DNA of 47,592 nucleotides from a virus. Under the pieces are notes generated by a model. That model was not told the DNA's origin. It ran no database searches and saw nothing but the letters and a program-made list of their open reading frames with translations. The stretch's first letter is position 1; every line of letters begins with the position of its first letter. Shown here one piece after another: positions 1-8,404 of the stretch. Position numbers and translations under genes: made by a program. The stretch is from the IMG/VR virus record IMGVR_UViG_3300020122_000137, positions 1 to 47,592 of that record. One strand, given 5' to 3'.

Positions 1-30
1 AGCGGCTCGCGGTGTGTACGGGTTTCGGGG
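1..30. other. Left genome terminus
   Basis: The first six bases (AGCGGC) would form GCCGC-A-GCGGC if joined to the last five bases of the window. The terminase genes follow within 1.3 kb, as is usual beside a packaging site. I see no gene in 1-30. That this is a cos end is inference from symmetry and gene order only. Confidence 0.35.
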
Positions 31-59
31 TTGACCGGGGCATAGGGTAGGGCTATGGT
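31..59 (+). promoter_or_regulatory. Left-end rightward promoter (late operon)
   Basis: A sigma70-like promoter is visible: -35 TTGACC at 31-36, a 17-base spacer and -10 TATGGT at 54-59. The operator palindrome at 42-56 fills the spacer, so a bound repressor would block polymerase. It would drive the structural operon that begins at 248, with a leader of about 180 bases. A different reading, -10 TAGGGT at 43-48 giving a leaderless 11-codon ORF at 55-90, has no -35 at the right distance. Confidence 0.6.
42..56. promoter_or_regulatory. Operator palindrome, site 1
   Basis: ATAGGGTAGGGCTAT: left half ATAGG, right half GCTAT, five-base centre. This is one of six such sites in the window, all at promoters. 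It sits between the -35 and -10 of the left-end promoter. Confidence 0.6.
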
Positions 60-174
60 TTCTGACGGAGGCCAGGCCCCAAAAGCCTGAGCCGTTCGCT
101 CCAGGGGCTCGTCTTCCTCACAAGTCGACGAAGTTACGGCGAGGCGGTCGTGCCGGTGAAAGGCCGGCGCTCGA

Positions 175-213
175 CTCCCTGCGGCCGGCACATCCCCCGC
201 AGGCCGCAGGGAG
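175..213 (+). promoter_or_regulatory. Leader hairpin before the structural operon
   Basis: A perfect 12-bp stem (CTCCCTGCGGCC at 175-186 with its complement at 202-213) encloses a 15-base loop. It lies in the untranslated leader between the left-end promoter and the first gene at 248. No T tract follows, so it may be an attenuator, an antitermination or mRNA-stability structure rather than a simple terminator. No other gene is supported in 60-247. Confidence 0.5.
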
Positions 214-247
214 CCGTCCCGACAGACCACCCGACGAAGGAGCCGTC

Positions 248-544
248 ATGGCGAAGCACGGAAGACGCACGAAGATCCGCGGAGCGCAGCCGACCATCGT
301 GAAGGTCGACGAGACGGCCGACGGCACCACGTCGTACGAGCTGGAGGTCACCGGCCACCTGATCTCGCTGCCGCTCGAACTCGCCAGGGCGTGGGCACAG
401 CGCGGCGCAGCGGCGGCCGACGAGTTCATCTGCGCGTCGACCGCATGGGCGCTGTTCAGCCCGGAGGCCATCGCCGACCTCCGGAAGCGGATCACGCGTG
501 CCCGGTCGCAGGCCCACTACTGGCACGGTCAGGCCGCGCGATGA
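248..544 (+). CDS. Small protein of unknown function (98 aa)
   Basis: First gene of the rightward structural operon. ATG at 248 follows a GAAGGAG ribosome site at 235-241. The N-terminus is basic (MAKHGRRTKIRG), the middle is beta-rich and acidic, and the C-terminal third is helical and Arg-rich. No known family is recognised. Its stop overlaps the next start (ATGA at 541-544), so it is translationally coupled to the next small gene. Position before the terminase suggests a role in packaging or early control, but nothing in the protein shows this. Confidence 0.7.
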   Translation: MAKHGRRTKIRGAQPTIVKVDETADGTTSYELEVTGHLISLPLELARAWAQRGAAAADEFICASTAWALFSPEAIADLRKRITRARSQAHYWHGQAAR

Positions 545-819
545 GACTCACCGCGATCCCCGACGAGGACATCTTCCCCGGCTCCGAGCGGCACGTGCTC
601 ATGCCTCCCGGCGGCACGCTGGACTCCGAGGTCGCGCCGGCCGAGATGCTCGTCGACGAGGTGACCGTCGATGGCGTCAGTGCGCCCCGGTTCCTCGCCC
701 GCTTCGTGCTCGAGCCCGGCGACCTCGAGAAGCTCCGCGACGGCGGCACGGTGTGGCTGTCGCTGTACGGGATGGTCGTGCCGTTCGACGTCAACGTCGT
801 CGGCAGGGACGGCCAGTGA
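541..819 (+). CDS. Small protein of unknown function (92 aa)
   Basis: Starts at ATG 541, overlapping the previous stop by four bases; upstream in-frame starts would run inside the previous gene. The product is acidic, with no Cys cluster, signal or membrane segment, and it ends in a likely beta-rich domain (VWLSLYGMVVPFDVNVV). No family is recognised. GTG of the next gene overlaps its stop (816-819). Confidence 0.7.
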   Translation: MRLTAIPDEDIFPGSERHVLMPPGGTLDSEVAPAEMLVDEVTVDGVSAPRFLARFVLEPGDLEKLRDGGTVWLSLYGMVVPFDVNVVGRDGQ

Positions 820-1232
820 GCGCCGACCCGTCGCCCGACCGTGACCCGATCGCCGCGCGCGCACTGGTTCTCTGCGCGGCCCACCAAGACCGCAGCCCGA
901 CGCGTCAGCCGTGCGCAGCCTGCACACAGCAAGCGTCGACCGAGAGTGACCGGCTGACCGACGCCGAGCGCGCCCTCATTCTTGAGGCGGTCGTGAAGCA
1001 CAACGCCGCCCGCGCGGTCCTCGTCCGACCCGGCGAGGTTGGGTGGTCCTGCACCGGGTGCGGCCAGCCACTTGAGAACAACAATGACCCAGCCCGCGCG
1101 TTCGGTGGCCTCACGGTCCATCAGGCCGACGAGTATGGCGTCGTGGTCGAGGGCATACTCGCCGCCCGCGCGCTTCGCCCGGACCCGACTGGCGTGGATT
1201 CAGGACCGTCGGCGTCGCCTCCCGTACCCTGA
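816..1232 (+). CDS. Cys-rich putative zinc-binding protein (138 aa)
   Basis: GTG start at 816 overlaps the previous stop. The protein has Cys pairs at about residues 17-35 (LCAAH and PCAACTQ) and at about 76-79 (CTGC), the latter like a zinc ribbon knuckle. The middle (TDAERALILEAVVKHNAAR) is helical. It may bind nucleic acid, but no family is recognised. It ends about 50 bases before the terminase small subunit. Confidence 0.65.
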   Translation: MSADPSPDRDPIAARALVLCAAHQDRSPTRQPCAACTQQASTESDRLTDAERALILEAVVKHNAARAVLVRPGEVGWSCTGCGQPLENNNDPARAFGGLTVHQADEYGVVVEGILAARALRPDPTGVDSGPSASPPVP

Positions 1233-1281
1233 GTCCAGCGGTCTCACCAAGGGTGAGTCCCGAGACCCAAGGAGGTCCACC

Positions 1282-1848
1282 GTGAGTCACCCCGGCCCGC
1301 TCCCCGCGCATGACAAGCGGCGACGCAACGCACCGACCATCCCGTCGGTCACCCTCAACGCCAACGGACCTTCGACTCCCCCTCCCGAGATCCCCAAGTG
1401 GGTGACGCTCAACAAGGCTGGGTCGAAGTGGTGGAAGTGGGCGTGGCACACCCCCCAGGCATGTGGCTGGGGAACCAACGTCGGCTTCGAGTCCCTCGTC
1501 TCTCGCCGGGCGATGCTCGAGGACGACCTCGACGCGCTGGAGCGGGCCAACACGGACGTCGTCGACATGTCCGAGCTCCTCGACCAGCTCGAGCAGGGCG
1601 AGTCGATCCGCTGGCTATTCCAGCGGCTCGCGGCCATGTCGTCCGGCCGGCTCGGGCTCATGAAGGAGATGCGTGAGCTCGACGACCGGCTGGGCCTGTC
1701 GCCCAAGGGACTCGCGAACCTCCGCTGGGTGATCGTCGAGGACGACTCCGGCGAGGCCGAGGCGACTGCTGCCGCCGCCGAGGCCGCCGAGGACGAGGTG
1801 CAGGCACAGCGCGAGCGCCGCGAGCGGCTCGCGGCCGGTGACGCGTGA
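1282..1848 (+). CDS. terS: Terminase small subunit
   Basis: Likely DNA-recognition subunit of the packaging motor. It starts at GTG 1282 after a strong AAGGAGG at 1269-1275; the upstream in-frame extension lacks coding character. The 188-residue length, a central helical region and the stretch RLGLSPKGLANLRW near residue 150 resemble the C-terminal part of P27-type terminase small subunits, where a similar 'LGL+PKAR..L' block is common. The C-terminus is a charged Ala/Glu/Arg helix. Its end overlaps the large subunit start by 11 bases. Family assignment rests on motif and position. Confidence 0.75.
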   Translation: MSHPGPLPAHDKRRRNAPTIPSVTLNANGPSTPPPEIPKWVTLNKAGSKWWKWAWHTPQACGWGTNVGFESLVSRRAMLEDDLDALERANTDVVDMSELLDQLEQGESIRWLFQRLAAMSSGRLGLMKEMRELDDRLGLSPKGLANLRWVIVEDDSGEAEATAAAAEAAEDEVQAQRERRERLAAGDA

Positions 1849-3589
1849 GCTGATCCGCGCTCCCGGTCACGACCGGCTGCTATCTCTCGGGGGTCTCGCG
1901 GGGGCGTGGATCGAACACTTCTGCATCCACGGGCCGGGCGACGTCCAGGGACGACACCTCAAGAAGCACAAGGGGATCATCTACGTCCCCGACGACGAGC
2001 CGCTGCCGCTCGACGACGAGATCCATGGCCTGTTCATGGACTGCTACGCCCACAACAAGAAGGGCCGGCGGCTCTACGACGACGTGTTCTTCTCGCGGGC
2101 CAAGGGCCGGGCCAAGTCGGAGATCGCCGGGTTCCTCGTGCTGTTCGAGGCGTTCGGGCCATGCCGCTTCAAGGGCTTCGCGAAGGGCGGTGAGGTCTAC
2201 AAGGAGCGCGACTTCCGCTACGTCTACACGGCGGGCGAGCCGATGGGCGAGAAGGTCACCTACCCGTTCATCCGGTGCCTCGCCACCGAGGAGGGGCAGG
2301 CCGGCAACACCTACGACAACGTCTACTACAACCTGACCGAGGGGCCTCTCGCCGAGGGTCTCCCGCGCAACGCCGCCGGCATGACCCGGACGCTGCTGCC
2401 CGGTGGCGGCGAGATCCGGCCGAGCACCGCCAGCTCGGCGTCGAAGGACGGCGGCAAGGAGTCGTTCGTCGTCTACGACGAGACCCACCTCTACGTGCTG
2501 CCCGAGCTCAAGGCGATGTATGCGACCGTGCAGCGCAACAAGTCGAAGCGGAAGAAGGCCACCCCGTGGGGCCTCCAGACGTCGACGATGTACCAGACCG
2601 GTGAGGAGTCCCAGGCCGAGTCGACGCACACCCGCGCGAAGCTCATCAAGGACGGCGTCTCGAAGGAGACCCGGCTGCTGTTCGACCACCGCGAGGCGCC
2701 CGAGGGTGTCGACCTTGAGTCGCGCGAGGAGATCATCAAGGCGCTCCGCGAGGTGTACGGCCCGTTCGCCGACGCCATGGATCTCGACGGCATGGTCGAC
2801 CGGGAGTTCTTCAACTCCGAGGTCGACATCGAGCAGACGATCCGCTACTACTTCAACCAGCCCACCGCGGCCCGCAACGCGTGGACCGATCAGGAGTTCT
2901 GGGACAACAACAAGAAGACGTACGACCAGTGCCCGCCGCTCGTCAGCGGCGAGGAGATCGTCATGTTCTTCGACGGCTCGACGTCCGACGACTCGACCGG
3001 CCTCCTCGCGATCCGCTGCTCCGACGGCGTCCCGTTCCTGCTCGGCGCGTGGGAGAAAGACCCCACCGGCCAGCGCGCGAAGAAGCCTCGTCACGAGAAG
3101 GCCACCGACCGGAAGTGGCGGATCAGCCGGGTCGCCGTCGACAACGTCGTCGACGCCGCGCACACCGACTACAAGGTGCTCGCGTTCCGCGCCGACGTCC
3201 GCGACTTCGAGTCGTACGTCGACAAGTGGGGCGAGAAGTACGGCGCCAGCTACCTCATCCCCGCGACCGTCGGCCGGTTCCCGCACGCCGTCGCGTGGGA
3301 CATGCGCGGCAAGCAAAAGGAGTTCACCGAGGCGACCGAGCGGTGCCTCATCGACATCACCAACTTCGACCTCCCGCACCACGGCGACACGCGGCTCCGT
3401 CGTCACGTTCTCAACGCCCGGCGCGCGTCGAACAGGTACGGTGTCTCCATCAGCAAGACCGGCCGCGAGTCGCCGTACAAGATCGACTTCGCCGTCTGCC
3501 TGATCGGAGCACGACAGCTATGGCGAGATCTCCTCGTCTCGCCGGAGTGGCAGAAGCGGAAGAAGAAGAGGTCGGGACGTGTCTGGTGA
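1838..3589 (+). CDS. terL: Terminase large subunit
   Basis: ATPase-nuclease that pumps DNA into the procapsid and cuts concatemers. The 583-residue length fits the family. A Walker A-like segment SRAKGRAKSE is at residues 86-95; it has Ala where many relatives have Gly before the Lys. Walker B with catalytic Glu is VVYDETH at about 211-217 (D214, E215). The nuclease domain opens with VMFFDGS, with likely metal ligand D379. GTG at 1838 overlaps the small subunit, implying coupled translation. Confidence in function is high; the unusual Walker A is discussed as a finding. Confidence 0.95.
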   Translation: MTRELIRAPGHDRLLSLGGLAGAWIEHFCIHGPGDVQGRHLKKHKGIIYVPDDEPLPLDDEIHGLFMDCYAHNKKGRRLYDDVFFSRAKGRAKSEIAGFLVLFEAFGPCRFKGFAKGGEVYKERDFRYVYTAGEPMGEKVTYPFIRCLATEEGQAGNTYDNVYYNLTEGPLAEGLPRNAAGMTRTLLPGGGEIRPSTASSASKDGGKESFVVYDETHLYVLPELKAMYATVQRNKSKRKKATPWGLQTSTMYQTGEESQAESTHTRAKLIKDGVSKETRLLFDHREAPEGVDLESREEIIKALREVYGPFADAMDLDGMVDREFFNSEVDIEQTIRYYFNQPTAARNAWTDQEFWDNNKKTYDQCPPLVSGEEIVMFFDGSTSDDSTGLLAIRCSDGVPFLLGAWEKDPTGQRAKKPRHEKATDRKWRISRVAVDNVVDAAHTDYKVLAFRADVRDFESYVDKWGEKYGASYLIPATVGRFPHAVAWDMRGKQKEFTEATERCLIDITNFDLPHHGDTRLRRHVLNARRASNRYGVSISKTGRESPYKIDFAVCLIGARQLWRDLLVSPEWQKRKKKRSGRVW

Positions 3590-3604
3590 TCGAGGGGTGA
3601 CGGC

Positions 3605-5014
3605 GTGACGGCCCTGAATCGGACGGATGCTCTCGAGGCGCTGCACAAGCTCCTGTGGCCGGCATGGCTCAAGGAGAAGGAGGAGCTCGACAAGATCGAC
3701 CTCCTCTGGCGCAACGAGCACGAGCACTTCGCCGTCCCGCGTCAGGCCACCACCGAGCACAAGGCACTCCGTGAGCTGGCGCGCACGCCGTACCTCGGGC
3801 TCCTCGTCACCGCCATCTGCCAGGGCCTCCACGTCGACGGCTACCGGTCCCCGACCATCGCCGAGAATGACCCCGGTTGGAAGACCTGGGTCACCAACGG
3901 GATGCCGAAGAACCAGAATCCGATCCACCGCGCCGCAGCCGGGTACGGCGTCGGCTACCTCCGGCTCGTCAAGGGCGACCCGGCGACCGTGATGAAGCCC
4001 CGGTCGCCGCGCCAGATGCTCACTCTGTACGCCGACCCGGCGTACGACGAGTGGCCGATGTGGGCGATGGAGGTGATCGCCAACGGGAAGGACGGCGCCT
4101 ACCTCGTCGAGGCGATCGACAACGACGGCAATGCCTACAAGTTCAAGGTCAACGACAAGACCGGCGACGACGTCGAGTACATCGAGACCATCCCCAGTGT
4201 CGACGAGGTGACCGGCGAAGACGTCTACGGGTTCTGTCCCGTCGTCCGCTACACCTACGACCTCGACACCGAGGGCCGCACCCGCGGCGTCGTCGACATC
4301 AACCGCACCACGGCGCTGCGCATCGAGAAGACCGACTACGACCGGCTCCTCGCCCAGCACTTCAACTCGTGGAAGGTCCGCACGATCTCCGGCCTCGCCG
4401 AGCCCGACTCCGAGGAGACCGCGAACCGGCAGAAGCTCAAGCTGTCCCAGGAGGACATCCTCGTCGCGGAGGACGCCGACACGAAGTTCGGTACCCTCGA
4501 CGAGACGTCGCTCGAAGGCTTCATCAAGGCGAAGGACTCCGACGTCGAGTCGCTCGCCGGCACCGGACAGGTGCCCGGCACCGCCCTCACCGGCAAGGTC
4601 GCCAACCTGTCGGCCGACGCCATCACCGAGCTCCGGTCCGGGCTGAACCTGCTCCAGTTCACCCTCAAGACGTCGTTCGGCCAGTCCCACAATCAGGCGC
4701 TCCGGGCTGCCGCGATCCTCGAAGGCCGCGAGCCCGACTACGACGCCGGAGTCACGTGGCAGGACCTCAACACGCTCTCGCTGGCGTCCGCCGTCGACGC
4801 GCTCGGCAAGGCCGCCACGATGCTCGGCATCCCGCCCGAGGCGCTCTGGGCGTCGCTGCCCGGCTTCACTCAGTCCGACGTCAAGGGCTGGGAGGTGCTC
4901 GCCAACAAGGCCGACAACCGGGCCCGGCTCGACGCGCTCCGCGCCAAGGCGGCCGAGGCTCGAGGTGTCGTAGCAGCCGCCGGGGTCGGGACGGGAACAC
5001 GTGCCCAGCCTTGA
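3605..5014 (+). CDS. Portal protein
   Basis: Dodecameric portal through which DNA enters and leaves the head. The 469-residue product resembles SPP1 gp6-like portals of actinobacteriophages: an N-terminal helical part (ALHKLLWPAWLKEKEEL), a 'RTPYLGLLV' segment, and a long C-terminal helical region after residue 330 (ITELRSGLNLLQFTLKTSFG) matching the stem and crown helices. GTG start at 3605 follows GAGGGG. Its end overlaps the MuF-like gene by 14 bases. Order terminase-portal-MuF supports the call. Confidence 0.9.
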   Translation: MTALNRTDALEALHKLLWPAWLKEKEELDKIDLLWRNEHEHFAVPRQATTEHKALRELARTPYLGLLVTAICQGLHVDGYRSPTIAENDPGWKTWVTNGMPKNQNPIHRAAAGYGVGYLRLVKGDPATVMKPRSPRQMLTLYADPAYDEWPMWAMEVIANGKDGAYLVEAIDNDGNAYKFKVNDKTGDDVEYIETIPSVDEVTGEDVYGFCPVVRYTYDLDTEGRTRGVVDINRTTALRIEKTDYDRLLAQHFNSWKVRTISGLAEPDSEETANRQKLKLSQEDILVAEDADTKFGTLDETSLEGFIKAKDSDVESLAGTGQVPGTALTGKVANLSADAITELRSGLNLLQFTLKTSFGQSHNQALRAAAILEGREPDYDAGVTWQDLNTLSLASAVDALGKAATMLGIPPEALWASLPGFTQSDVKGWEVLANKADNRARLDALRAKAAEARGVVAAAGVGTGTRAQP

Positions 5015-5762
5015 GGACATCGACCTGCAACGGCAGGGCCTCGACGACCTGATCCTGCTCGCGAAGGCCGAGCTCGTCGAGCTCTGGCCGGCGCTGCCTG
5101 CCGACGACGCGCCCCAGCTCAAGCTCGAGCTCCCCGACGTCATGCTCGCCCTCGTCGCCGAGTACGGGTCGATGGCCGCGCTCCTGGCGGCCGACTGGTA
5201 CACCGAGCTCCGTCAGGACGCCCAGGCTGAGACGCCGTACCTCGCGGCCCTGGCGGCGACCGCGACCGCGGAGGCGATGGCGTCCGAGATCGGGTACGCC
5301 GGGTCCGGCGCCTACACCTCGCCGACGAAGGCACTGATCGACGCCGCCGCGGTCCTCGACAAGTTCGTCGGCTACGGCCACCGCGACACGATCGACCTCA
5401 ACGTCAGCTTCGACCCGGAGCCCGGCGTCACGTGGGACCGGCAGGCGCAGGCCGACTGCTGCGCGTTCTGCGCGATGCTCGCGACCCGCGGCGGCGACTA
5501 CCGCAGCCAGGGCTCCGCGCTGTTCGTCACCGGCGCCGGCACGCGCCCGTCGCGCCAGGGGAAGCGCGCTCTCGGCGAGAAGTACCACGACGACTGCCGC
5601 TGTGTCGCCACCCCCGTCTTCACCGGGCTCGACTACGAGTACCCTCCCGAGACGAAGATCTGGGCCAGCCTCTACGACGACGCCGTGAAGAATCTCCCGA
5701 CCGGCGCGCGCAACACGAAGGCCGTTCTTGCGTACATGCGCGAGCATGGTGGCCTACGCTAA
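5001..5762 (+). CDS. MuF-like minor head protein / capsid maturation protein
   Basis: The 253-residue protein has a helical N-terminal half and a C-terminal MuF-type motif: CCAFCAMLATRGG (about residues 151-163), a basic Ser/Thr segment, and HDDCRC (about 196-201). In MuF relatives this Cys/His pattern marks a minor head protein that sits at the portal; in actinophages the same slot is often annotated as capsid maturation protease. I see no clear protease catalytic triad. GTG start at 5001 overlaps the portal end. Confidence 0.75.
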   Translation: MPSLEDIDLQRQGLDDLILLAKAELVELWPALPADDAPQLKLELPDVMLALVAEYGSMAALLAADWYTELRQDAQAETPYLAALAATATAEAMASEIGYAGSGAYTSPTKALIDAAAVLDKFVGYGHRDTIDLNVSFDPEPGVTWDRQAQADCCAFCAMLATRGGDYRSQGSALFVTGAGTRPSRQGKRALGEKYHDDCRCVATPVFTGLDYEYPPETKIWASLYDDAVKNLPTGARNTKAVLAYMREHGGLR

Positions 5763-5812
5763 CCCCAACAGTCCCGGCCAAGGCGCCGAGACCACCTCAA
5801 GGAGGAAACCCG

Positions 5813-6400
5813 ATGTCCCAGCCCGCAATCGAGCCGATCACCACTCCCCCCGCCGACCAAGGGCCGGCGCCGAGTCCGAGGCCAGCCGCACAGCCGGCGG
5901 CAACCGGACCCGCCGGGTGGGAGGGACCGTTCGACGCGGAGCGGGCACAGAAGGCCATCGAAGCTGAGCGTGCTGTGTCAGCCGGACTGCGCGAGAAGGC
6001 TCGCAAGTTCGACGAGGCAGAGGCCGCGAAGCTGAGCGAGATCGACCAGCACCGCAACACCGCGACCACCGAGAAGACTCGGGCGGACGCGGCAGAGCTC
6101 ATGGTCGCCCGCCTCAAGGCGGGGCTCGCGAACGGTCTGACCGAGGCGCAGGCGCTTCGTCTGACCGGCACCACCCCGGAGGAGATCCTCGCCGACGGAG
6201 CAGCGTTCGCGCAGGAGCTCGGCATCACCAAGGCCGACCCTGCCGCCGCTCCCGGAGGCGAGACTCCCCCGGAGAAGGACATCACCGGGAACCGGAGTCG
6301 TCCGACGCAGCAGCCCGTCGTCACCCCCAGGGGGGGCACGGACCCGTCGTCCGAGCCGGAGCCCGACCTCGACAAGATCATCAACGAGATCCCTCGTTGA
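5813..6400 (+). CDS. Scaffolding protein
   Basis: ATG at 5813 follows AAGGAGG (5799-5805). The 195-residue product has the usual scaffold layout: a Pro/Ala-rich disordered N-terminus (about 1-45), a charged coiled coil (about 50-105, Glu/Lys/Ala-rich), and a Pro/Gly-rich tail ending in an acidic helix (DLDKIINEIPR). It lies directly before the major capsid gene. The function is inferred from composition and position, which are characteristic. Confidence 0.85.
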   Translation: MSQPAIEPITTPPADQGPAPSPRPAAQPAATGPAGWEGPFDAERAQKAIEAERAVSAGLREKARKFDEAEAAKLSEIDQHRNTATTEKTRADAAELMVARLKAGLANGLTEAQALRLTGTTPEEILADGAAFAQELGITKADPAAAPGGETPPEKDITGNRSRPTQQPVVTPRGGTDPSSEPEPDLDKIINEIPR

Positions 6401-6459
6401 CGCACCGCGAAGCCCACTGCCACGGGCCACAGCGGTTCACCTGACCGTAGGAGGTCACC

Positions 6460-7410
6460 GTGGCAAACGTCACCATCAAGGCCGAGCAGATCATCCGCAT
6501 GTCGCGGCTGCTCCTCCAGCGCGAGATCGTCCTCCCGCAGCTCGTGTGGCGGGACTTCGGCAAGGACGACTTCGTCTACGCGAAGAACGACACCGTCACG
6601 CTCTCCGTGCCGGCCCTCATGAAGGCCCGGCGCCGCACGCTGCGGTCGCACACCCCGCTCATCTTCGACGAGTTCCGCGAGACCTCCGTCGACGTCAAGG
6701 TCGACCAGCACGTCTACAAGGGCATCCGGGTCACCGACGAGAACCTCACCCTCGACATCAAGTCGTTCGCCGAGCAGGTGCTCCAGCCCGAGATCCGGTC
6801 CGTCGCCGAGGAGCTCGAGGAGGTCGTCGCCGAGGCTCTCGAGGCCGCCGCCGCCGCCTCGGTCTTCGACACCATCCCCTTCGACGCCTCCGACGACCCG
6901 TACGACGTCCTCGTCGACGCTCGCAAGGCGATGAACGACGCCAACCTCCCGATGTCGGACCGCATCTTCGTGATGGGCTCCACCGTCGAGGCGGCGTTCC
7001 TCAAGAACGACCACTTCAAGCGTGCCGACTACATCGGCGACGCGCAGGCCAACAACGCTCTGCGCGACGCGCAGATCGGCGGCCGGGTGGCGGGCTTCAC
7101 CGTGGTCCAGTCCAACGCGCTCGAGCCCACCCAGGCGTTCGCGTACCACAAGACCGCCGTGGCGTTCGCCGCGTTCGCCCCCGACGTCCCCATGGGCGCC
7201 TCGGCTGGGTCCAAGGTCCAGTCGCAGGGCCTCGGGATGCGCTACATCCGCGACTACGACCCGCGTGACGAGGACGGTCCCGCCGACCGCTCGCTCGTCG
7301 ACACGTTCGCCGGTGCCAAGCCGGTCAACGACTGGGTCGACCCGGAGGACTCGGCGTCGAACGAGTTCAACCGGCGCATCGTCCCGATCGAGTTCTTCGA
7401 GAACTCCTGA
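6460..7410 (+). CDS. Major capsid protein (HK97 fold)
   Basis: The shell protein. GTG at 6460 follows TAGGAGG. The 316-residue sequence has an N-terminal arm, then a beta-rich segment with basic residues (SVPALMKARRRTLRS) and a long acidic spine helix (about 110-130, EELEEVVAEALEAAAAA), followed by the A-domain with a DRIFVMGSTVEAAFL strand-helix, typical of P22-coat-like actinophage capsids. It directly follows the scaffold and precedes connector genes. Confidence 0.9.
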   Translation: MANVTIKAEQIIRMSRLLLQREIVLPQLVWRDFGKDDFVYAKNDTVTLSVPALMKARRRTLRSHTPLIFDEFRETSVDVKVDQHVYKGIRVTDENLTLDIKSFAEQVLQPEIRSVAEELEEVVAEALEAAAAASVFDTIPFDASDDPYDVLVDARKAMNDANLPMSDRIFVMGSTVEAAFLKNDHFKRADYIGDAQANNALRDAQIGGRVAGFTVVQSNALEPTQAFAYHKTAVAFAAFAPDVPMGASAGSKVQSQGLGMRYIRDYDPRDEDGPADRSLVDTFAGAKPVNDWVDPEDSASNEFNRRIVPIEFFENS

Positions 7411-7440
7411 TCGACGACACCCGGATAGAGGCGACCTGAG

Positions 7441-7929
7441 GTGGCAAACCTGCCCTTCGCGACCGTCCGCGACCTTGCCGACTGGGTCGGCCAGGACATC
7501 GCGGCGGACGATCGACGCGCGCAGGCTCTCCTCATCGCCGCCTCTGTCCGGGTGCGGACGTACGTCGGTGCGACGACCACCACCACGTGGGACGACACCG
7601 GCGAGCCGAGCGTGCCGCCGGTGCCGATCCCCGACGTCGTCACGTCGGTCACGGTGCAGGTCGCCGCGCGGGTGTGGATCAACCCGCAGGGCCTCACCAC
7701 CGAGGCCAACGACGACTACACCCGGCGCTGGTCGGATGAGGCCAAGGGCGGCATCTACCTCACCAAGGAGGAGCAGGCCGACCTCAACGACGTGAAGCCG
7801 TCCGGCCGCGGTGGGCTGTCGACGATCTCCACCACCCGCGGGGAGGACGAGCTCGACCAGTACCTCGAGACGATCAACCCGTACGGGCATCAGACGGCGT
7901 GGTTCCCGTTCCTGCCGCCGGGGGTGTGA
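7441..7929 (+). CDS. Head-tail adaptor (connector)
   Basis: GTG start at 7441. The 162-residue product begins with the all-helical pattern 'FATVRDLADWVGQDI ... AQALLIAASVRVRTYVG' that is typical of HK97 gp6-like adaptors, which bind below the portal ring. A beta-strand insertion rich in Val/Thr follows. It is the first gene after the capsid, where this protein is expected. Confidence 0.8.
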   Translation: MANLPFATVRDLADWVGQDIAADDRRAQALLIAASVRVRTYVGATTTTTWDDTGEPSVPPVPIPDVVTSVTVQVAARVWINPQGLTTEANDDYTRRWSDEAKGGIYLTKEEQADLNDVKPSGRGGLSTISTTRGEDELDQYLETINPYGHQTAWFPFLPPGV

Positions 7930-7930
7930 G

Positions 7931-8404
7931 ATGCCGTCTGGTGACGCCCAGCTCACCCAGCTCTCCCTCGCCGGCCAGATGTCCTCGCGGTTCCAGTTCG
8001 TCGACGAGTGCATCATCACGCGGGCGTCGACGAGCAAGGGCGTCCGCAACGACGCCACGGGCCAGTACGACGACGTGCCGCCTCCGACGGTGATCTACGA
8101 GGGTCCGTGCCGGATGCAGGTCCGCGCCGACATCAACTCGAACGTCGTCGAGACCGGGGCGCCCGGCACCCACGAGTCGTCGTACCTGACGTCCCAGGTG
8201 CAGCTCCCGCTCGGGCCGCTGCCCGGCGTCGAGATCCTCCAGGGCTCGTCGGCCGCGGTGCGTGCTGACGACGTGTGCGAGTGGACTAAGTCGGGTGGGT
8301 CGAGCGACTTCGACATGGTTGGCCGGAAGTTCTCCATCACCGGCCCGTTCCACAAGACGCACGCCAGCAAGCGACGGTTCCGAGTGAAGGAAGCGGTGGC
8401 GTAG
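7931..8404 (+). CDS. Head-tail stopper / closure protein
   Basis: ATG at 7931, one base after the adaptor stop. The 157-residue, beta-rich protein contains CIITRASTSKGVRNDATGQYDD and YEGPCRMQV segments like those of small actinophage head-closure (stopper) proteins, which close the DNA channel below the adaptor. The call uses sequence style and position between adaptor and HK97 gp10-like protein. Confidence 0.7.
   Translation: MPSGDAQLTQLSLAGQMSSRFQFVDECIITRASTSKGVRNDATGQYDDVPPPTVIYEGPCRMQVRADINSNVVETGAPGTHESSYLTSQVQLPLGPLPGVEILQGSSAAVRADDVCEWTKSGGSSDFDMVGRKFSITGPFHKTHASKRRFRVKEAVA

Noticed and set aside
55-90. 11-codon leader ORF starting in operator site 1
   Set aside because: If the promoter is TTGACC/TATGGT the transcript begins after its ATG, and there is no ribosome site; only the less likely -10 would make it leaderless.
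1880-3406. Long minus-strand open frame (508 codons) across the terminase gene
   Set aside because: High-GC antisense frame with repetitive Val/Leu/Arg/Glu composition and no motif; terminase on the plus strand has clear motifs.
3518-5203. Long minus-strand frame (561 codons) across the portal gene
   Set aside because: Shadow of the portal and terminase codon pattern; no family features.
7424-7440. Possible operator half-site before the connector gene (GGATAGAGGCGACCTG)
   Set aside because: Only ATAG is present; the right half is not CTAT and there is no promoter.
5797-8058. 753-codon minus-strand frame across scaffold, capsid and connector genes
   Set aside because: Covers several well-supported plus-strand genes and has only shadow composition.
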